Notes: generated from the letters alone by a model not told the origin. A DNA stretch of 64,000 bases from Rhodococcus aetherivorans (GCF_011058165.1 NZ_JAALEG010000016.1:23994-87993); one strand, 5' to 3'. Numbered from the stretch's first letter, positions 18,859 to 27,515 are shown. Numbers and translations: made by a program.

Positions 18859-20336
18859 GACGCGTCCTCGGTGATGCGGGCGGTGAACTCGGTGTCGGTG
18901 GGGTCGAACAGGTGCCGCCGCACCGTCGCGACGCGGGTCGCGCCCGACGGGGACGTCCACGCGATCTCCTCGGTGCCGTCGACGCGGTGACCGTGCTCCG
19001 CGGCGAGCACCAGCAGACCCACCGCGCTGGCCAGACCTTGCGTGGCGGGATGGTCGCGCAATACGTCGCCGATCGTGGCGCTGCCGCGGGAACGTAGCGT
19101 GGCGGCGACGTTGCCGGCCAGCTCGTCCATGTCGATCTCCGATTCGCGGACGATGCGGCGCAGCTCCGCCAGATCCACCTCGCCGACCGGTTGCGTCACC
19201 ACCGGCTCGGCCACCAGGTCGTCGGCCGGGTTGTGCAGCCGCAGCGCCGCCACCGAGTCGATGCCCATGCCTACCCGCACCAGTTCGAGGTCCAGCAGGT
19301 CGTATGGTTTGCGGCGCTGCGCCACCTGCAGGGCCTGCTGCTGGGCCGAGCGCAACAGCCGCTGCAGGCGCCGGTGCTCCTCGTAGTGGCGGGACTGCAC
19401 GAAGTGTCGCAGCGAACGCGACAGCGACGTCATCGTCACGTGGACCTCGCCGCCCGCGTCCTCCATCTCGGTGAGCAGGGTGCGGAACCGGTTGCGTTGC
19501 TCGGTGGTGAGCTGCTGCGCGAACGGGCGTTGCAGCACTGCCTCGATCCAGTCGTCGAGCTGCGACGACCGCTCCGGATCGATGATCATGTCGTAGAAGC
19601 CGGCGAAGCTGCGGCCGGCGTCGGAGCTGCCGATCAGATCGACCCCGCGGAACACCTCGCCGAGAGTGTCGCCGCGGTCGCCCTCGTCGTCGAGGATCCG
19701 GGCCCGCAGTTCCCGGTTGAGCGCCTCCAACTCGGCGCGCACCCGCGCGAAGTCACCCGGGATCTCCCCGGCCAGCGCCAGGATCTCCGCGGACCGTTCC
19801 ACCGCGCGGTTCCCGTCCAGCACGGGAAAATCCCCGGACTCGACGGCGGCGATCTGCCGGTCCAGCTCGTCGCGCTCGGCCCGCAACGCCGCCAGGCGGC
19901 TCTCGCTGCGTGGGTCCGAGTCCCGCGCCAGCGCCTGGAGCTGGCTCGACAGGGTGGTCAGCCGCGACTCGGTGACCGAGCTGGTGGCGGTCGTCAGGCC
20001 CGCGACGAACGTGAGTGCGGCGAACGTCGCCTCGGTCGGCTCGAGTGTCTCCTCCCGGGCGTCGGCGCTCGCGCGGCGCAGCAGGTAACCCGCGCGCACC
20101 CAGTCCGCACAATAGGCCTGACCGGTGCGCGGCAGCTCGAAGCCCTCGTCGCGCAGCTCCTGCAGGTCCGCATCGAGGCGGGCGAACAGCTCCGGGGCCG
20201 GCAGCCGTCGCGTCCCGCGGTCGAAGTGCCGGCCCAGCAGCGCCAGCACAGCGGCCGCGTTGTCCGACCGCAGCAGCGCCCACGCTGGGTGCTCCTGACG
20301 CAGACGCGCCAGGCGGTGCAGGTCGGCGGTGGACAC
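18855..20336 (-). CDS. jetA: Wadjet kleisin-like subunit JetA (DUF3375)
   Basis: 493 residues from the GTG at 20336, preceded by GGAGGGAG at 6 nt; upstream in-frame codons to 20525 overlap the next gene. The N-terminus LARLRQEHPAWALLRSDNA and the middle segment LIGSSDAGRSFAGFYDMIID are typical of DUF3375, the MukF-like kleisin of Wadjet. It links the two JetC heads and carries JetB. First gene of the jetABCD operon; its promoter must lie in 20337-20463, next to the DUF3558 gene end. Confidence 0.93.
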   Translation of the reverse strand: MSTADLHRLARLRQEHPAWALLRSDNAAAVLALLGRHFDRGTRRLPAPELFARLDADLQELRDEGFELPRTGQAYCADWVRAGYLLRRASADAREETLEPTEATFAALTFVAGLTTATSSVTESRLTTLSSQLQALARDSDPRSESRLAALRAERDELDRQIAAVESGDFPVLDGNRAVERSAEILALAGEIPGDFARVRAELEALNRELRARILDDEGDRGDTLGEVFRGVDLIGSSDAGRSFAGFYDMIIDPERSSQLDDWIEAVLQRPFAQQLTTEQRNRFRTLLTEMEDAGGEVHVTMTSLSRSLRHFVQSRHYEEHRRLQRLLRSAQQQALQVAQRRKPYDLLDLELVRVGMGIDSVAALRLHNPADDLVAEPVVTQPVGEVDLAELRRIVRESEIDMDELAGNVAATLRSRGSATIGDVLRDHPATQGLASAVGLLVLAAEHGHRVDGTEEIAWTSPSGATRVATVRRHLFDPTDTEFTARITEDAS

Positions 20337-20463
20337 GACGCTCCCTCCGGTGTCGGGTTCGACCATGCTGACACACGACGCCGACAGCGTCGCGGGCGTG
20401 GGCTGGCGAACTCGGGCGGGTTCGAGTTCGGCTTCCGGGGGCGAATCCAGACGGGATGCTGGC

Positions 20464-21096
20464 TCAGCGGGTGCGCGACTCGAAGTCGTCGAGGACGGCG
20501 ACGATGCGCTCGGCCGTGTCTTCAAGTCCGGTGCACCATTGCGCTTCGGGTACGCGAGTGCCGCCCTTGCCGAAAAGAACCTGAGCGAAAATGAGCACGC
20601 CGTAGGACGTCTCGACGCTCATGCCGCAACGTTCGGGGAGGGACAGGTTGGTCTTCAGCAGTGCGCGTCGGCCCGCGATCTCAGATGGAATGACGTCGTC
20701 GCCGTTGTCGGCGGTCTTCTGGAGTTCGATTGCCCAGTCGAAGTTGGCCGATCTCACCGTCAGGGCGTAGGCGGCAACGCCGGGAAACTTCAAGACGCCG
20801 TCGTAGGAACAGCCGAGCATCGTGTAGTGCGTCGCCGCGAAATCCGTGTTGTCTTCGGAGTTCGGGTCGTAGCCTGCCGCGGCAAGAACGTCGTCGGGGA
20901 TGTCGAGGCACGGGTCGAAGGCGACGAGAGGTCGGTCGGACTCGTCCACCAGGCGCGGTACTCGTGTCGTTGCTGTTGGGGTACTCGGGGCCTCGTCTGT
21001 GGATTCCGAGTTGGGGGACGAGGCAGTGCACGCTGAGAGCGATGCAAGCACAATAAGTGTCCCTGTGATTGCGGCACCGGTACGGCCCGCGGTCAC
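20464..21096 (-). CDS. DUF3558 lipoprotein
   Basis: 210 residues. An N-terminal signal with lipobox LSAC (Cys23) predicts a lipid-anchored protein on the outer face of the membrane. The mature part, with FDPCLDIPDDVLAAAGYDP and four cysteines, fits the DUF3558 family of mycobacteria, nocardiae and rhodococci, of unknown function. The ATG at 21096 overlaps the stop of the upstream helical protein (ATGA), so the pair is cotranscribed; a product pair of an ESX-like helical protein and a lipoprotein recurs in these genera. It ends 127 bp before jetA. Confidence 0.85.
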   Translation of the reverse strand: MTAGRTGAAITGTLIVLASLSACTASSPNSESTDEAPSTPTATTRVPRLVDESDRPLVAFDPCLDIPDDVLAAAGYDPNSEDNTDFAATHYTMLGCSYDGVLKFPGVAAYALTVRSANFDWAIELQKTADNGDDVIPSEIAGRRALLKTNLSLPERCGMSVETSYGVLIFAQVLFGKGGTRVPEAQWCTGLEDTAERIVAVLDDFESRTR

Positions 21097-21425
21097 AGCT
21101 CGTCCTGGTTCAGGGCGTGCAGACGGGCGGTCCAGTTGTTTTCGGCCGCGAGAAACCCCTCACCGCCTGCGGCGAACGCTTCTCGCATGCCGCTGAGCAC
21201 CGCCTCGAATTGTTCCAGTCGTTCGTAGAGCGATTCGGGTGTGCCGCGGGCTTTGCGAACGAAGCCGGCGCGGAGGTCTTCGGCCGACTTGAAGCCCCCG
21301 AAACTTGGTGCATCGGTCAGGTCGCTTGCATGGCGTGCTGCGTTGCGAAGTGTCGTCAGCATGGTGTCGCAGATGGCGACGATCTCCTCGATCGTCCGCG
21401 GTTCCAAACGAAGTCTCTCTGCCAT
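21093..21425 (-). CDS. ESX-type (EspC/WXG100-like) small helical protein
   Basis: 110 residues, predicted all-helical and without a signal peptide. The start at 21425 (MAERLRLEPRTIEEI) follows a G-rich ribosome site; the frame is open to 21929, but the upstream residues look non-coding. The length, helical-hairpin pattern and C-terminal NNWTARLHALNQ suggest the EspC/WXG100-like family exported by type VII secretion, though no clear WxG is present. Coupled by a 4-bp overlap to the DUF3558 lipoprotein gene. The family assignment is tentative; the existence of the gene is well supported by the overlap. Confidence 0.6.
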   Translation of the reverse strand: MAERLRLEPRTIEEIVAICDTMLTTLRNAARHASDLTDAPSFGGFKSAEDLRAGFVRKARGTPESLYERLEQFEAVLSGMREAFAAGGEGFLAAENNWTARLHALNQDEL

Positions 21426-21586
21426 GAATCCCCCCGGTATCAGTTGGCCCGGGAACTGTAACGCATTCGTTTGCAGGTCACGCGGGATTCTCTTTCGAGA
21501 ATGGGGGGTTGAGACGCCTGCGCCCCGACCGAGCTCGCGTGCGATTCGGTCGGGACGATTCGGTTCTCGTCGGCGGGGTCGGTGTC

Positions 21587-21796
21587 TCACAGCGCCAGTG
21601 TCAGGCCTGCTTCTGCGAGAGTGTGTGCGGTCAGGCCGGAGGCGAGCATCCAGGCGGAGTGCTTGTCGAAGGTCGGCGCTCCCCGGTCGCCCACCACGGC
21701 GAGAATCGGTGCGATCACTCCGCAGATGCCGACGACGACAAAGATCGTCAGCGCCAGGCCGTCGAAGCCAGGGCCGATGGGCGACGTCAAGCCCAA
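21587..21796 (-). CDS. Small single-TM protein, possibly frame-damaged
   Basis: 69 residues from a TTG at 21796, with one strong transmembrane helix (LALTIFVVVGICGVIAPILAVVG, residues 14-36) and a short tail, FDKHSAWMLASGLTAHTLAEA. No ribosome site precedes the TTG. A GGAGG followed at 5 nt by an ATG lies upstream (about 21820-21833) but in the neighbouring frame, so a one-base change may have broken an original start. Its surroundings carry conjugation-gene debris. I do not recognise a family. Confidence 0.35.
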   Translation of the reverse strand: MGLTSPIGPGFDGLALTIFVVVGICGVIAPILAVVGDRGAPTFDKHSAWMLASGLTAHTLAEAGLTLAL

Positions 21797-21988
21797 AGCG
21801 GATGCACAGATGTGCGGGGCGCATCGAACCTCCGTGGGTAAACCACGATGGCGGGTCAGATCGCGAACAGCAGCGCGCCGGTACCGATTGCGACGGCGAC
21901 GCAGTAACCGAAGAATCCCCCGGCGTCACCTTGGACAGCGAGGCCCAGACTTCGTGCGCGAGACGGTCGGGAAGTTCGACGCGTTCTG

Positions 21989-22174
21989 GTGGCTGCTCCT
22001 CATCGCGGGAACGCCCCCCAGTACGGAGTCACCACGGTGTCGAAGCGGCTGCCGCCATCCCTGCTCGCGGTGCTCGACGAGGCCGCCAACGTTCGCAGGC
22101 TGGGGGAGTTGCCGAACCGGTACTTGCACTCCGGCAGCCGCGGAACCGTGATCACCACCACCTTGCTGTCCTAG
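21989..22174 (+). pseudogene. Remnant of a conjugal transfer coupling protein (TraD/TraG/VirD4 type)
   Basis: A 61-codon open segment containing RLPPSLLAVLDEAANV, then RLGELPNRYLHSGSRG. This matches the Walker B region (VLDEAANV) and following strand of TraM-recognition/TraD domains, in which the line normally continues into an ILQS segment; here it ends TTLLS and a stop. The preceding ~60 bp in another frame (VGKFDAFWWLLLIAG) may be more of the same gene. Walker A and the rest of a ~500-residue protein are absent, so this is debris of a conjugative or integrative element. Confidence 0.55.
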
Positions 22175-22297
22175 GTCTACTCTCGGTAGCCAACAGCCGG
22201 CGTATCGGGAGGTGATGCGTCGGCCGAAGCATCTGCTCATGGCAGGTGGCACGCGTTCGTGCACTACATGGTGTAGACGGTGCGGAGCATGACGGCA

Positions 22298-23089
22298 TCA
22301 CGTTCGCGCCGCGTCCAAGATCTTTTGTGCCCGCTCTGCGACGGGGAGATCCACGAATTCACCTCCGGGTAGCCGGACCGCCGCTCCGCCGGCCTTCTCG
22401 AATGCGTCGACCACTTCGCGGGCCCAGTCGATGTCGTCCTGTCCCGAAGTGAAGGTGGCATGGATGGCCGTCAGCTGGGCGGGGTGAATTGCGGACTTGC
22501 CGAACAGGCCGAGGCTGCGACTGTGGGCGGCCTGCTGGATGAGTCCGTCATTGTCATCGAGGTGGGGGTAGACGCTGTCGATCGGTGGGGCGATGCCGGC
22601 GGCGCGCGCGGCGACGACGAGGTGGGATCGCACGTACTGCATCGGTATGTCCCCGTCTCCCGTGCCGAGGTCCTTCTGCAGGTCGATACCGCCGAGTGCG
22701 AGATGCGTTACCGCCGGGTGGCCGGCGATATCGAAGGCATTGGCGACCCCTTTCGCGGTTTCGATGGCGCAGATCAGGGGTTTTTCCGGGGCCCGGGCTG
22801 CGACCCAGTGAACGTCGTCGAGTGTTTCGACCTTGGGGATGCGGATGCCGTGTGCCGATGCAGCGACGGCATGCAGATCAGCGGCGGCGAGTCCGGTTCC
22901 GGGGGCGTTGATTCGCACCCATGCGGTCCTGGTGGTGACGACGGATGCGACGTTTGCCCTGGCGGTCCGCTTCTCGGAGGGCGGCACCGCGTCCTCGAGA
23001 TCGAGGATGACGGCGTCGGCGCCGGCGTGGAACACCTTTCCGAGCAGATTCAGGTTGTGGCCAGGCGCGAAGAGGTAGCTGCGGTTCAT
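22298..23089 (-). CDS. HpcH/HpaI aldolase/citrate-lyase beta (CitE-like) family lyase
   Basis: 263 residues from the ATG at 23089, whose first base is the last base of the CoA-transferase stop (TGATG). The TIM-barrel motifs RSYLFAPGHNLNLLGKVF, ADAVILDLEDAVPPSEK, ICAIETAKGV and LALGGIDLQKDL are CitE-like, with Arg, Glu and Asp residues for Mg2+ and acyl-CoA binding. Stand-alone CitE proteins cleave or make (S)-malyl- or citramalyl-CoA type thioesters. Coupling to a CaiB transferase suggests that the transferase makes the CoA thioester this lyase splits. Confidence 0.88.
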   Translation of the reverse strand: MNRSYLFAPGHNLNLLGKVFHAGADAVILDLEDAVPPSEKRTARANVASVVTTRTAWVRINAPGTGLAAADLHAVAASAHGIRIPKVETLDDVHWVAARAPEKPLICAIETAKGVANAFDIAGHPAVTHLALGGIDLQKDLGTGDGDIPMQYVRSHLVVAARAAGIAPPIDSVYPHLDDNDGLIQQAAHSRSLGLFGKSAIHPAQLTAIHATFTSGQDDIDWAREVVDAFEKAGGAAVRLPGGEFVDLPVAERAQKILDAART

Positions 23090-24354
23090 CAAAGGACGCC
23101 CTTCTCGGTGAGTTCGGTCATTCGTTCCTGGTCGATGCCGAGGGTGTCCCGGTAGAACTCCTGGTTGTCCTGCCCGAGGCGGCGGCCGGGGAACTTGATC
23201 GCGCCCGGAGTCCCGAGCATGCGAAGCATGACGTTCTGCATCTTGATCGGGCCGAGGTCTTCGTCGTCGACGGTCGTGATGCAGTCACGGGCGAGGACCT
23301 GCGGATCACTCATGAGTTGCGCGACGTCGTAGATGGGTGCGAGCGCGGCGCCGACCCGTTCGAACTCGGCCGTGACCTCGCGCAGGGGTCTGTCTGCGAT
23401 CCACTTCGCAACCGCGTCGTCGAGCAGTTCGCCGTTGCGGCTGCGTTCGCCGGCAGAGTCGAACCAGGATTGCTCGACGATGTCAGGTCGGCCGACCAGG
23501 CGCATGACCCGCGCGGCGACAGAGGTGGCGCTCGCGGAGACGGCAACCCACCGGCCGTCCTTGGTGAGGTAGGTGTTGCGTGGGGCGTTATTGGGGGAGC
23601 GGTTGCCGTTGCGGCCGGCGATGGTGCCGAGTTGGTCGTAGGCGGTGGGCCCGGGGCCGAGAATTCCCAGGAGTGGTTCGAGTAGTGACATGTCGATGAC
23701 CTGTCCGCGGCCGGCCGAGCCGTTGCGGTGGAGGAGTGCGGTCACCACGCCGAATGCGCCGGCAAGTCCGGCAACGCCGTCGGCGAGTCCGAAGGGCGGC
23801 AGCGTCGGTGGACCGTCCTCCGTCCCGGTTTGGTGGGCAAAGCCACTCATCGCCTCGGCCAGGGTGCCGAATGCGCGGCGCTCGGCGTAGGGTCCGGATT
23901 GGCCGAACCCGGTGACGCGGAGCAGGACCAGTCCCGGATTGACGGCATGGAGTCGGTCCGGACCCAGCCCCCACTTCTCGAGTACGCCGGGGCGGAAGTT
24001 CTCCACCAGCACGTCGGCATCGATCACGAGGTCGCGGAGTATCTGCTGGCCTTCGTCGGTGCTGAGATCGAGAGTGATGCACTTCTTGTTACGGGCGATG
24101 ACCTTCCACCACAGTCCGTGGCCGTCCTTCCGGGCTCCGTGTGAGCGGGCGGGATCGCCCGAGGGGTGCTCGATCTTGATTACGTCCGCGCCGAAATCAC
24201 CGAGGAGCATGGCGGTGATCGGTGCGGCGTAGACGGTACTGATGTCGAGGACGCGGAGGCCGTGCAACGGGCCACGTGTCGGAGGAGGGCTGTCGGCTGT
24301 GCTCGTGCCAGGGTGGTCGTGGGTCGAGTAACTGTCGCTCGGGTGTGCAGTCAT
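23089..24354 (-). CDS. CaiB/BaiF-family CoA-transferase
   Basis: 421 residues from the ATG at 24354, with GAGGACA upstream. The N-terminus LHGLRVLDISTVYAAPITAM and the blocks GADVIKIEHPSGDPAR, NKKCITLDLSTDEGQ and DVLVENFRPGVLEKWGL are the class III CoA-transferase signature. It moves CoA between carboxylic acids, typically from succinyl-CoA to a branched acid such as citramalate, itaconate or mesaconate. Translationally coupled to a CitE-like lyase and divergent from a LysR regulator 220 bp away. Confidence 0.9.
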   Translation of the reverse strand: MTAHPSDSYSTHDHPGTSTADSPPPTRGPLHGLRVLDISTVYAAPITAMLLGDFGADVIKIEHPSGDPARSHGARKDGHGLWWKVIARNKKCITLDLSTDEGQQILRDLVIDADVLVENFRPGVLEKWGLGPDRLHAVNPGLVLLRVTGFGQSGPYAERRAFGTLAEAMSGFAHQTGTEDGPPTLPPFGLADGVAGLAGAFGVVTALLHRNGSAGRGQVIDMSLLEPLLGILGPGPTAYDQLGTIAGRNGNRSPNNAPRNTYLTKDGRWVAVSASATSVAARVMRLVGRPDIVEQSWFDSAGERSRNGELLDDAVAKWIADRPLREVTAEFERVGAALAPIYDVAQLMSDPQVLARDCITTVDDEDLGPIKMQNVMLRMLGTPGAIKFPGRRLGQDNQEFYRDTLGIDQERMTELTEKGVL

Positions 24355-24544
24355 AAGCTGTCCTCGGATGGTGGGGAAGGTCGATACAGGTGCGGCGCTC
24401 GACAGCGGCCGGGGTGCACGAGCGCGGACCGACAGGTCATGCCGGCAGGGTCATGGCGCGACCGAAAAGTCCGTGGCGCCGGGGCCGCCACCTCGAGATT
24501 GCCATCCCTCCGGTTCAACTACAATCACGGGCATATCGACAGCA

Positions 24545-24573
24545 GTTAACTTTGTCTAAAGTCAGGGGTGGCG
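24545..24573 (+). promoter_or_regulatory. Candidate LysR operator, copy 1
   Basis: The segment begins GTTAACTTTGTCTAAA and ends CAGGGGTGGCG, directly abutting the lysR start codon at 24575. It contains the small inverted repeat ACTTT-N4-AAAGT. A closely similar segment occurs at 27660-27691 (GTTAACTCGAGCTAAA ... CAGGGGGTGGCG) beside the permease and prpF genes, and a weaker one at 29326-29344. Shared sequence beside divergent and linked genes suggests a common operator, possibly also used for autoregulation. No binding data. Confidence 0.45.
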
Positions 24574-24574
24574 C

Positions 24575-25495
24575 GTGCTGGATACGGCCAGGATGTTCAC
24601 ACTGCGCACGGTCGCCGCGCACGGGTCGATCACCGCGGCGGCGTCCGCGCTCGGGTATACCACTTCGGCTGTGTCCCAACAGATCGCGAAGCTGGAGAAG
24701 GAGGCGGGGCAGCCGCTTCTGGAACGGCACGCGCGAGGCATCGTGCTGACCGAGGCCGGAAGCTCGGTGGTTCGGCACACCGAACGTATCCTGGTCGAGC
24801 TGGAGGCCGCCGAGGCCGAACTCGCGGAGATCAAGGGGCTGCGGGCCGGTGTGCTGGCGATCGGCACCTTTCCCACGGCCGGATCGTCACTGCTGCCGCT
24901 GGTGGTCAAGGAGTTCAAGACGCGGCACCCGGGCGTCGATCTGAAGGTGCTCAGCGGCCGGTTCGCGCAACTGGTCGACGCCCTGCGCCGGCGGGAGACC
25001 GAATTGTCGTTGCTGTGGGACTACGAATGGAACCGGATCGACGACCCCACGTTGACCTACCACCACCTGATGAACGATCCGACCGTGTTGCTGGTGTCGG
25101 AACGGCACCGTCTGGCCGACCGCGACTCGATCCGGATCACCGAACTGCGCGACGAGTCGTGGGTGGTGCGCGCCGACGATCACCCGGTTGCCCAGACACT
25201 CGAAAAGCTCTGTCAACAAGGTGGTTTCATGCCTCGGACGAGCGTGTTCGCGCACGACTACGGTGAAGTACAGGCGATGGTGGCCGTCGAGCTCGGTGTG
25301 GCCATCGCGCCGCGCCTGGCCGTGCTCAACCTCCGGCCCGACGTCCGGTCGATTCCCCTCGCGACCCGCCCGCCGCAGCGGCGCATCCTGGTCGCGCATC
25401 TGACCGAGCGGCGGCTGAGCCCGGCCGCGCAGGAAGGAATCGCGGTGTGCACTGCCGCCGCCCGCCTACTGCAGGAGGGATTCGAGGCCGGATAG
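24575..25495 (+). CDS. LysR-family transcriptional regulator
   Basis: 306 residues from the GTG at 24575. The N-terminal winged helix (residues 3-62: FTLRTVAAHGSITAAASALG, then SAVSQQIAKLEKEAG) and a periplasmic-binding-like effector domain (GVLAIGTFPTAGSSLLPLVV; VRADDHPVAQTLEKL) are complete. It is divergent from the CaiB/CitE pair and convergent with a second CitE/PrpF pair, and is the probable regulator of the whole dicarboxylate island, with a pathway acid as effector. Confidence 0.92.
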   Translation: MLDTARMFTLRTVAAHGSITAAASALGYTTSAVSQQIAKLEKEAGQPLLERHARGIVLTEAGSSVVRHTERILVELEAAEAELAEIKGLRAGVLAIGTFPTAGSSLLPLVVKEFKTRHPGVDLKVLSGRFAQLVDALRRRETELSLLWDYEWNRIDDPTLTYHHLMNDPTVLLVSERHRLADRDSIRITELRDESWVVRADDHPVAQTLEKLCQQGGFMPRTSVFAHDYGEVQAMVAVELGVAIAPRLAVLNLRPDVRSIPLATRPPQRRILVAHLTERRLSPAAQEGIAVCTAAARLLQEGFEAG

Positions 25496-25524
25496 GGGCC
25501 CGACCCTCCCCGGAAGGATGCCTG

Positions 25525-26382
25525 TCAGTTCCGGCAGATGCCGAACGCGTCGGCGAGGCGAGTGATCTGCTCGGCCCGCCCGAGGCGGGGTAGGTCGCTG
25601 CCGTCGCGGATGATGCGGCCGCGGGCTTCGAAATCGGCCAGGAACTGCCGCGCCCAGGTGACATCCGACGGTGTAGGGCTGATGGCCTCGTTGATCACCT
25701 GCGGCTGATCGGTGTCCAGGCACAGCTTTCCGGTAAGGCCGAGGGAGACGGTCACTGCGGACTGTTCGCGCAACACGGTGTGGCCGTTGCTGACGGTGGG
25801 GCCGTCGATCGGTCCGGGTAGCCGGCCGACCCGGCTGGCGACCACCAGTCGGGAGCGAGGGTACGCCATGGCGAGGTCGTCGGCGCTCGTGCCGGTGTCC
25901 CGGCGATAGTCACCGCTGCCGAAGGCGAGCCGGAACACGCCGCGGGCGCGGGCGATAGCGCCGGCCTGCTCGATGCCGAGGGCGGATTCGACCAGGGCAA
26001 GGACTGGGGTGCCTCCGCCGAGTCGGTCGAAAGTTTCGGTGATATGTTCTGCCGTTTCGGTTTTCGCGAGCATTACGCCCGCCAGTCCGGGAAGGCCGGC
26101 GAGTCGATCGACGTCGTCGCTCCAGTACTTCGAGGACCGGTCGTTGATCCGGACCCAGGCCGAGGAGTGTTCGAGCCAGACGGCAACGTCCTCGCGTGCT
26201 GAGGACTTCCGTTGCGGATCGACTGCGTCCTCGATGTCGAGGACGATCTGATCGGCGCATGAACGTTCGGCCTGGTCGAACAAGTCGATCCGGCCGCCGT
26301 TGACCAGCAGCCAGGAGCGGGCGATCCGCGCGTCGATTGTCCGGGGTGCGATCGTGGCGTTCTCGGGCATTCGGACCTTCAC
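25525..26382 (-). CDS. Second CitE-like HpcH/HpaI family lyase
   Basis: 285 residues from the GTG at 26382, which overlaps the prpF stop (GTGA); an ATG at 26370 is an alternative. Conserved points: RSWLLVNGGRIDLFDQA, ADQIVLDIEDAVDPQRK, LALVESALGIEQAGAI and RLAFGSGDYRRDTG. It is clearly divergent from the lyase at 22298-23089, so the two are not a recent duplication and may act on different acyl-CoA or free-acid substrates. Coupled to PrpF, an isomerase or tautomerase. It ends 29 bp from the lysR stop. Confidence 0.87.
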   Translation of the reverse strand: MKVRMPENATIAPRTIDARIARSWLLVNGGRIDLFDQAERSCADQIVLDIEDAVDPQRKSSAREDVAVWLEHSSAWVRINDRSSKYWSDDVDRLAGLPGLAGVMLAKTETAEHITETFDRLGGGTPVLALVESALGIEQAGAIARARGVFRLAFGSGDYRRDTGTSADDLAMAYPRSRLVVASRVGRLPGPIDGPTVSNGHTVLREQSAVTVSLGLTGKLCLDTDQPQVINEAISPTPSDVTWARQFLADFEARGRIIRDGSDLPRLGRAEQITRLADAFGICRN

Positions 26383-27515
26383 CGTGCCAACCCGACCAGT
26401 GCAGGCGCCGGGCCGGTGACGAAGAGTTCCGCCACTGCGATGCGTCGGGCCGCCCGGTGCAAGGTGACCGATTCGAGGATACCGTCGGGCGAGGTGGTGA
26501 GGTCGACGTCGAGGACCCCGGCGGGCGTCCCTATCCGTAGCGATCCGGGCCACCGGACCCGTGTGTTGTGGGTGACGACGCCACCGGTCACGGTGGACGC
26601 CGCGGCGACGGCGACAGCGGACGTCAGTCCGATTGCGGGGTGCGGGGCAAGCATCGACAGCATCCGGACGGAGATGTCGTAGTCGTCTTCGTCGATGTCG
26701 ACGCCCGCGCTGGTGCGGTAGTCCACCGGCGGGCCGACGACGCCGACCTTGGGGATCGCGTGTGTGATCGGGTCTCCCGGTTTGCTCAGTCCCATCCGCA
26801 GCGATGATTCCCGTCGCAGTCGGAGAAGCAGCGGCAGGTGTTCGGCGATGGTCCGATTGTCTTCTGCGCCGGTCAGGCCGAGGTCGGCGGCGTCGAACAA
26901 CGCCGCCGGAGCGCCAGCGGCGACCATCGTGGCGCGGTACGTGTGGTTCTCGATCGAAATCTGTTCGGCGGGTGCGCCGGTGGGCAGCAGTGTGGCTGTA
27001 TCGGCAGCGAGACCGGCGAAGGTGAGGCCAACCGGGACGCCCAGCGCGCTGGTGCCTGGCACGGCCGCGTCACCCTCGGTGGGGATCATTCCGCCCGGGG
27101 TCGCGATCTCGGCAGTGAGGATTGCGCCGGTGTTCTGGTTGCGCATCCGCACGGTCGTCACCGCGGAGTCGACCGGAACGAAGCCGGATTGCAGCGCATA
27201 CAGCCCGATCGCGGTGGCGCAGTTCCCACAGTTGCTGCCCCATTCCACCTGCCGGTCACCGATCGCGACCTGGGCGAACAGGTAGTCGACGTCGATGCCG
27301 GACTCGCTGGAGCGGCGCACGATCGCCGCTTTCGACGTGGTCGAGCTGCCGCCGCCGACACCATCGAGCTGGCGCGGGTCGCCGGAGCCGAACGCGGAGG
27401 TCAAGATGGCGTCCAGCCCCCCTGCCTGGGGGATGAGGGGATCGACGTCCACGGCGTTGAACAGCCAGCACTTGCTGGTGCCTCCCCGCATCCAGGTTCC
27501 ACGGAGTGTGAACAC
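26379..27515 (-). CDS. PrpF-family isomerase/tautomerase
   Basis: 378 residues from the GTG at 27515, preceded by AAAGGTGGG; the frame extends to 27605, but those codons lack family similarity. The two halves each carry the active-site cysteine region of the diaminopimelate-epimerase fold: RGTWMRGGTSKCWLF near the N-terminus and WGSNCGNCATAIGLYAL about 100 residues on. PrpF proteins shift double bonds in unsaturated di- and tricarboxylates (2-methylaconitate, methylitaconate, 4-oxalomesaconate). Here it probably converts an imported unsaturated acid into the isomer used by the CoA-transferase route. Confidence 0.9.
   Translation of the reverse strand: MFTLRGTWMRGGTSKCWLFNAVDVDPLIPQAGGLDAILTSAFGSGDPRQLDGVGGGSSTTSKAAIVRRSSESGIDVDYLFAQVAIGDRQVEWGSNCGNCATAIGLYALQSGFVPVDSAVTTVRMRNQNTGAILTAEIATPGGMIPTEGDAAVPGTSALGVPVGLTFAGLAADTATLLPTGAPAEQISIENHTYRATMVAAGAPAALFDAADLGLTGAEDNRTIAEHLPLLLRLRRESSLRMGLSKPGDPITHAIPKVGVVGPPVDYRTSAGVDIDEDDYDISVRMLSMLAPHPAIGLTSAVAVAAASTVTGGVVTHNTRVRWPGSLRIGTPAGVLDVDLTTSPDGILESVTLHRAARRIAVAELFVTGPAPALVGLAR

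Larger units (their letters stand above)
21426..22297. other. Gene-poor stretch with mobile-element debris
   Basis: Apart from the small TM frame (21587-21796) and the coupling-protein fragment (21989-22174), no intact gene is supported in these ~870 bp. Several open frames exist on the + strand, but they change frame and lack ribosome sites. No integrase, tRNA or obvious attachment repeat was found that would define the borders of the lost element. Confidence 0.5.

Noticed and set aside
21426..22297. tRNA or attachment site for the lost conjugative element
   Set aside because: No tRNA cloverleaf and no matching direct repeats could be found by eye at either side.
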